In this document: piece by piece, positions 62,978-64,000 of the stretch | Layout: every line of letters begins with the position of its first letter | Position numbering within the stretch: position 1 is the first letter of the stretch | Assembly (NCBI GenBank): GCA_900550195.1 | Contig: URRB01000006.1 | Coordinates: 1 to 64,000, forward strand | Length of the DNA: 64,000 bases | From: an uncultured Collinsella sp. | Lineage (GTDB): Bacteria > Actinomycetota > Coriobacteriia > Coriobacteriales > Coriobacteriaceae | Direction of reading: 5' to 3' | The notes under the pieces: generated by a model | Seen by the model: the letters and a program-made list of their open reading frames with translations, nothing else | Told to the model about the DNA's origin: nothing | The model's database searches: none | Program-made: the position numbers and the translations under genes

Positions 62978-63428
62978 TTGCAAACGCCGACGTATTGACG
63001 AATTTGGAACTGCTGGAAATACGAAACTATGCCGGTTTACTACGATGAAATGAGAAATTCCAACCACGCCGGCTTTTCGCAAAAAAGTGCAAGGCATCTA
63101 CCTGCGGTTTTAGTTCAACAAGTTTCGGAGTGGTCGCGGTTGAGCGATTCATCGTAGTAAACCGCCATAGTTTTGGCGGAGGCAGTCAGATTTGTGGGTG
63201 TTAAACCAAAGAGTGTCCCTTTTGAATAGTCGTTTAAGAACGTCCTCAATGACTAAGTTGCAGGTGGTGGCGGTTGTGTTACACTAACGCTGCGTATATG
63301 ACGCAAATATCTCGATACAGATCAATGATGTCCGTCGTTTTGAACGGAACTAGACTGTTTAGCCGCCCTGAAGGTTTATGCAGGGAGCATGTGATCACAG
63401 GGCTTGAAAAGAAAGTTGAGCAAACACT
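62978..63428. other. Intergenic stretch with palindromic element, no gene seen
   Basis: It contains the 150-base element at 63024-63173, then a GTGTCCC/GTCGTTTAAGAACGTCC fragment like those at 3.4 and 42.6 kb, and the leader of the rho-like gene. A short open frame at 63274-63459 has no support. Confidence 0.55.
63024..63173. mobile_element. 150-bp palindromic element, relative of 39066-39188
   Basis: Terminal arms of 26 bases (63024-63049 and 63148-63173; starting AAACTATGCCGGTTTAC) are complementary with one mismatch. The interior, read on the minus strand, has TAAAACCGCAGGT, CTTGCACTTT and GCCGGCGTGGTTGGAATT, homologous to the core at 39.1 kb. There is no ORF. Confidence 0.6.
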
Positions 63429-64000
63429 GTGTCTGATCAACAGCAAGAAAACGAAATAACGACGACGCAAGCCGCTCCCGCTGCACCGGTTGCGTCGGAC
63501 CAGGTCGCGGCGCCCGCGCAAGCCTCGGCTCCTGAGACGCCTAAGGCTGCTTCGACGCCTACGCCTGCAGCGGCTGAGAAGGCCGTGCCTGCAACTGGTG
63601 AGGAGGCTGCTCCGGCAAAGCCCAAGCGTACGCGCCGCACGACCAAGCCTGCTGCTGACGGCGAGGAGGTCACCAAGCCCAAGCGCCGTACTACGCGCAC
63701 GACGCGCGCCAAGCGCACCGTTGCAGCTGACTCCTCGGCGCCGATTTCCGATGAGGTCGCGCAGGCACGTGCGTTGGCGCAGATTAGCGAGGCTCAGGTG
63801 GTGCGCGCCCGCCGTCGTGCTGCCGAGCGTGAGGCCGCGGCTCTGACCGAGCTTGCAGCCCCGTCTGTGCCCGAGACCCCTGCCGCCGACCAGCCGACCG
63901 AGAAGTCGGTACCGCGCACACGCCGTCGCACGGCTGCTAAGGCCGAGCGGGTTGCCGATCAGGTAACCCCCGAGCTCACCGAGGCTTCGGTCCGTTCCGC
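63429..64000 (+). CDS. rho: Probable transcription termination factor Rho, N-terminal part (truncated by window)
   Basis: From a GTG (VSDQQQENE) an uninterrupted frame runs off the window end. The 190 visible residues are low-complexity Ala/Pro/Thr/Glu with basic blocks (KPKRTRRTTKPA, KPKRRTTRTTRAKRT, RTRRRTAAKAE), the typical N-terminal extension of actinobacterial Rho, and rho often follows argS. The helicase core is outside the window, so RNase E/G or another basic-tailed protein is possible. The start has only a weak ribosome site. Confidence 0.6.
   Translation, partial: MSDQQQENEITTTQAAPAAPVASDQVAAPAQASAPETPKAASTPTPAAAEKAVPATGEEAAPAKPKRTRRTTKPAADGEEVTKPKRRTTRTTRAKRTVAADSSAPISDEVAQARALAQISEAQVVRARRRAAEREAAALTELAAPSVPETPAADQPTEKSVPRTRRRTAAKAERVADQVTPELTEASVRS

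Noticed and set aside
63274..63459. 61-codon ORF before the rho-like gene
   Set aside because: It overlaps the start of the rho-like frame in another phase, has no ribosome site and no recognisable features.

Overview
The window looks like a chromosomal segment of a gut coriobacterium, most probably Collinsella. The evidence is high GC with strong G/C third-position bias in nearly every gene, GTG and TTG starts, AAGGAG-type ribosome binding sites, an argS gene followed by an Ala/Pro/Thr/Arg-rich N-terminus of the actinobacterial Rho type, CarD, ATP-type PEP carboxykinase, lactate permease, and an SDR closely resembling clostridial 12-alpha-hydroxysteroid (bile acid) dehydrogenase. The genus is inferred from gene content and was not tested by a database search.

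Layout. 0-5.6 kb: tail-anchored coiled-coil protein, bile-acid-type SDR, tgt, LOG-family nucleosidase. 5.6-10.0 kb: an island bounded by a 126-bp, about 91% identical duplication of the LOG gene 3' end, carrying a RelB/YafQ toxin-antitoxin pair and a 1003-aa primase-like/SF2 helicase/PLD-like protein resembling TOTE conflict proteins. 10-20.7 kb: DegV, HAD, dipeptidase, the pstSCAB phosphate operon (pstA broken by one amber codon), ABC-F, HAD and a DtxR-type regulator. 21-28 kb: Zn/Cd P-type ATPase with its HMA domain as a separate gene and an ArsR regulator with three matching operators; a PD-(D/E)XK-like protein bracketed by four short repeats; a DEDD exonuclease; a His-rich heavy-metal exporter. 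28-42.5 kb: nitroreductase, two histidine phosphatases, a short DUF1015-like protein, M20 deacylase, serA, serC, K+/H+ antiporter, metallophosphatase, flippase, lactate permease. 42.7-51.7 kb: pckA, B3/4 protein, MarR, DegV, MGMT-like protein, trpS, WecA-type transferase, a candidate ncRNA, a PflX-like radical SAM enzyme. 51.8-64 kb: tRNA-Ala(CGC), small tail-anchored protein, pncB, proB, S33 peptidase, proA, HD phosphohydrolase, a REP-associated tyrosine transposase (RAYT), carD, argS and a partial rho-like gene.

The strongest unusual signal is a network of short intergenic hairpins. At least five stem families (H1-H5 in this annotation) recur at 3' ends of genes. Their stems differ, but most share a GGGAC[A/G] core or its complement. 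One family (H3) occurs three times, all around the RAYT gene, with two copies flanking it in inverted orientation, and in each case a neighbouring gene's stop codon lies at or inside the hairpin boundary. This suggests a RAYT/REP system whose repeats may also act as transcription terminators. Two related 123-150-bp palindromic elements (39.1 kb and 63.1 kb) share core blocks but have different, self-complementary arms.

Metabolically the segment covers phosphate uptake, serine and proline synthesis, NAD salvage, lactate transport with gluconeogenesis, queuosine tRNA modification and metal homeostasis, with stress and defence functions in the island.
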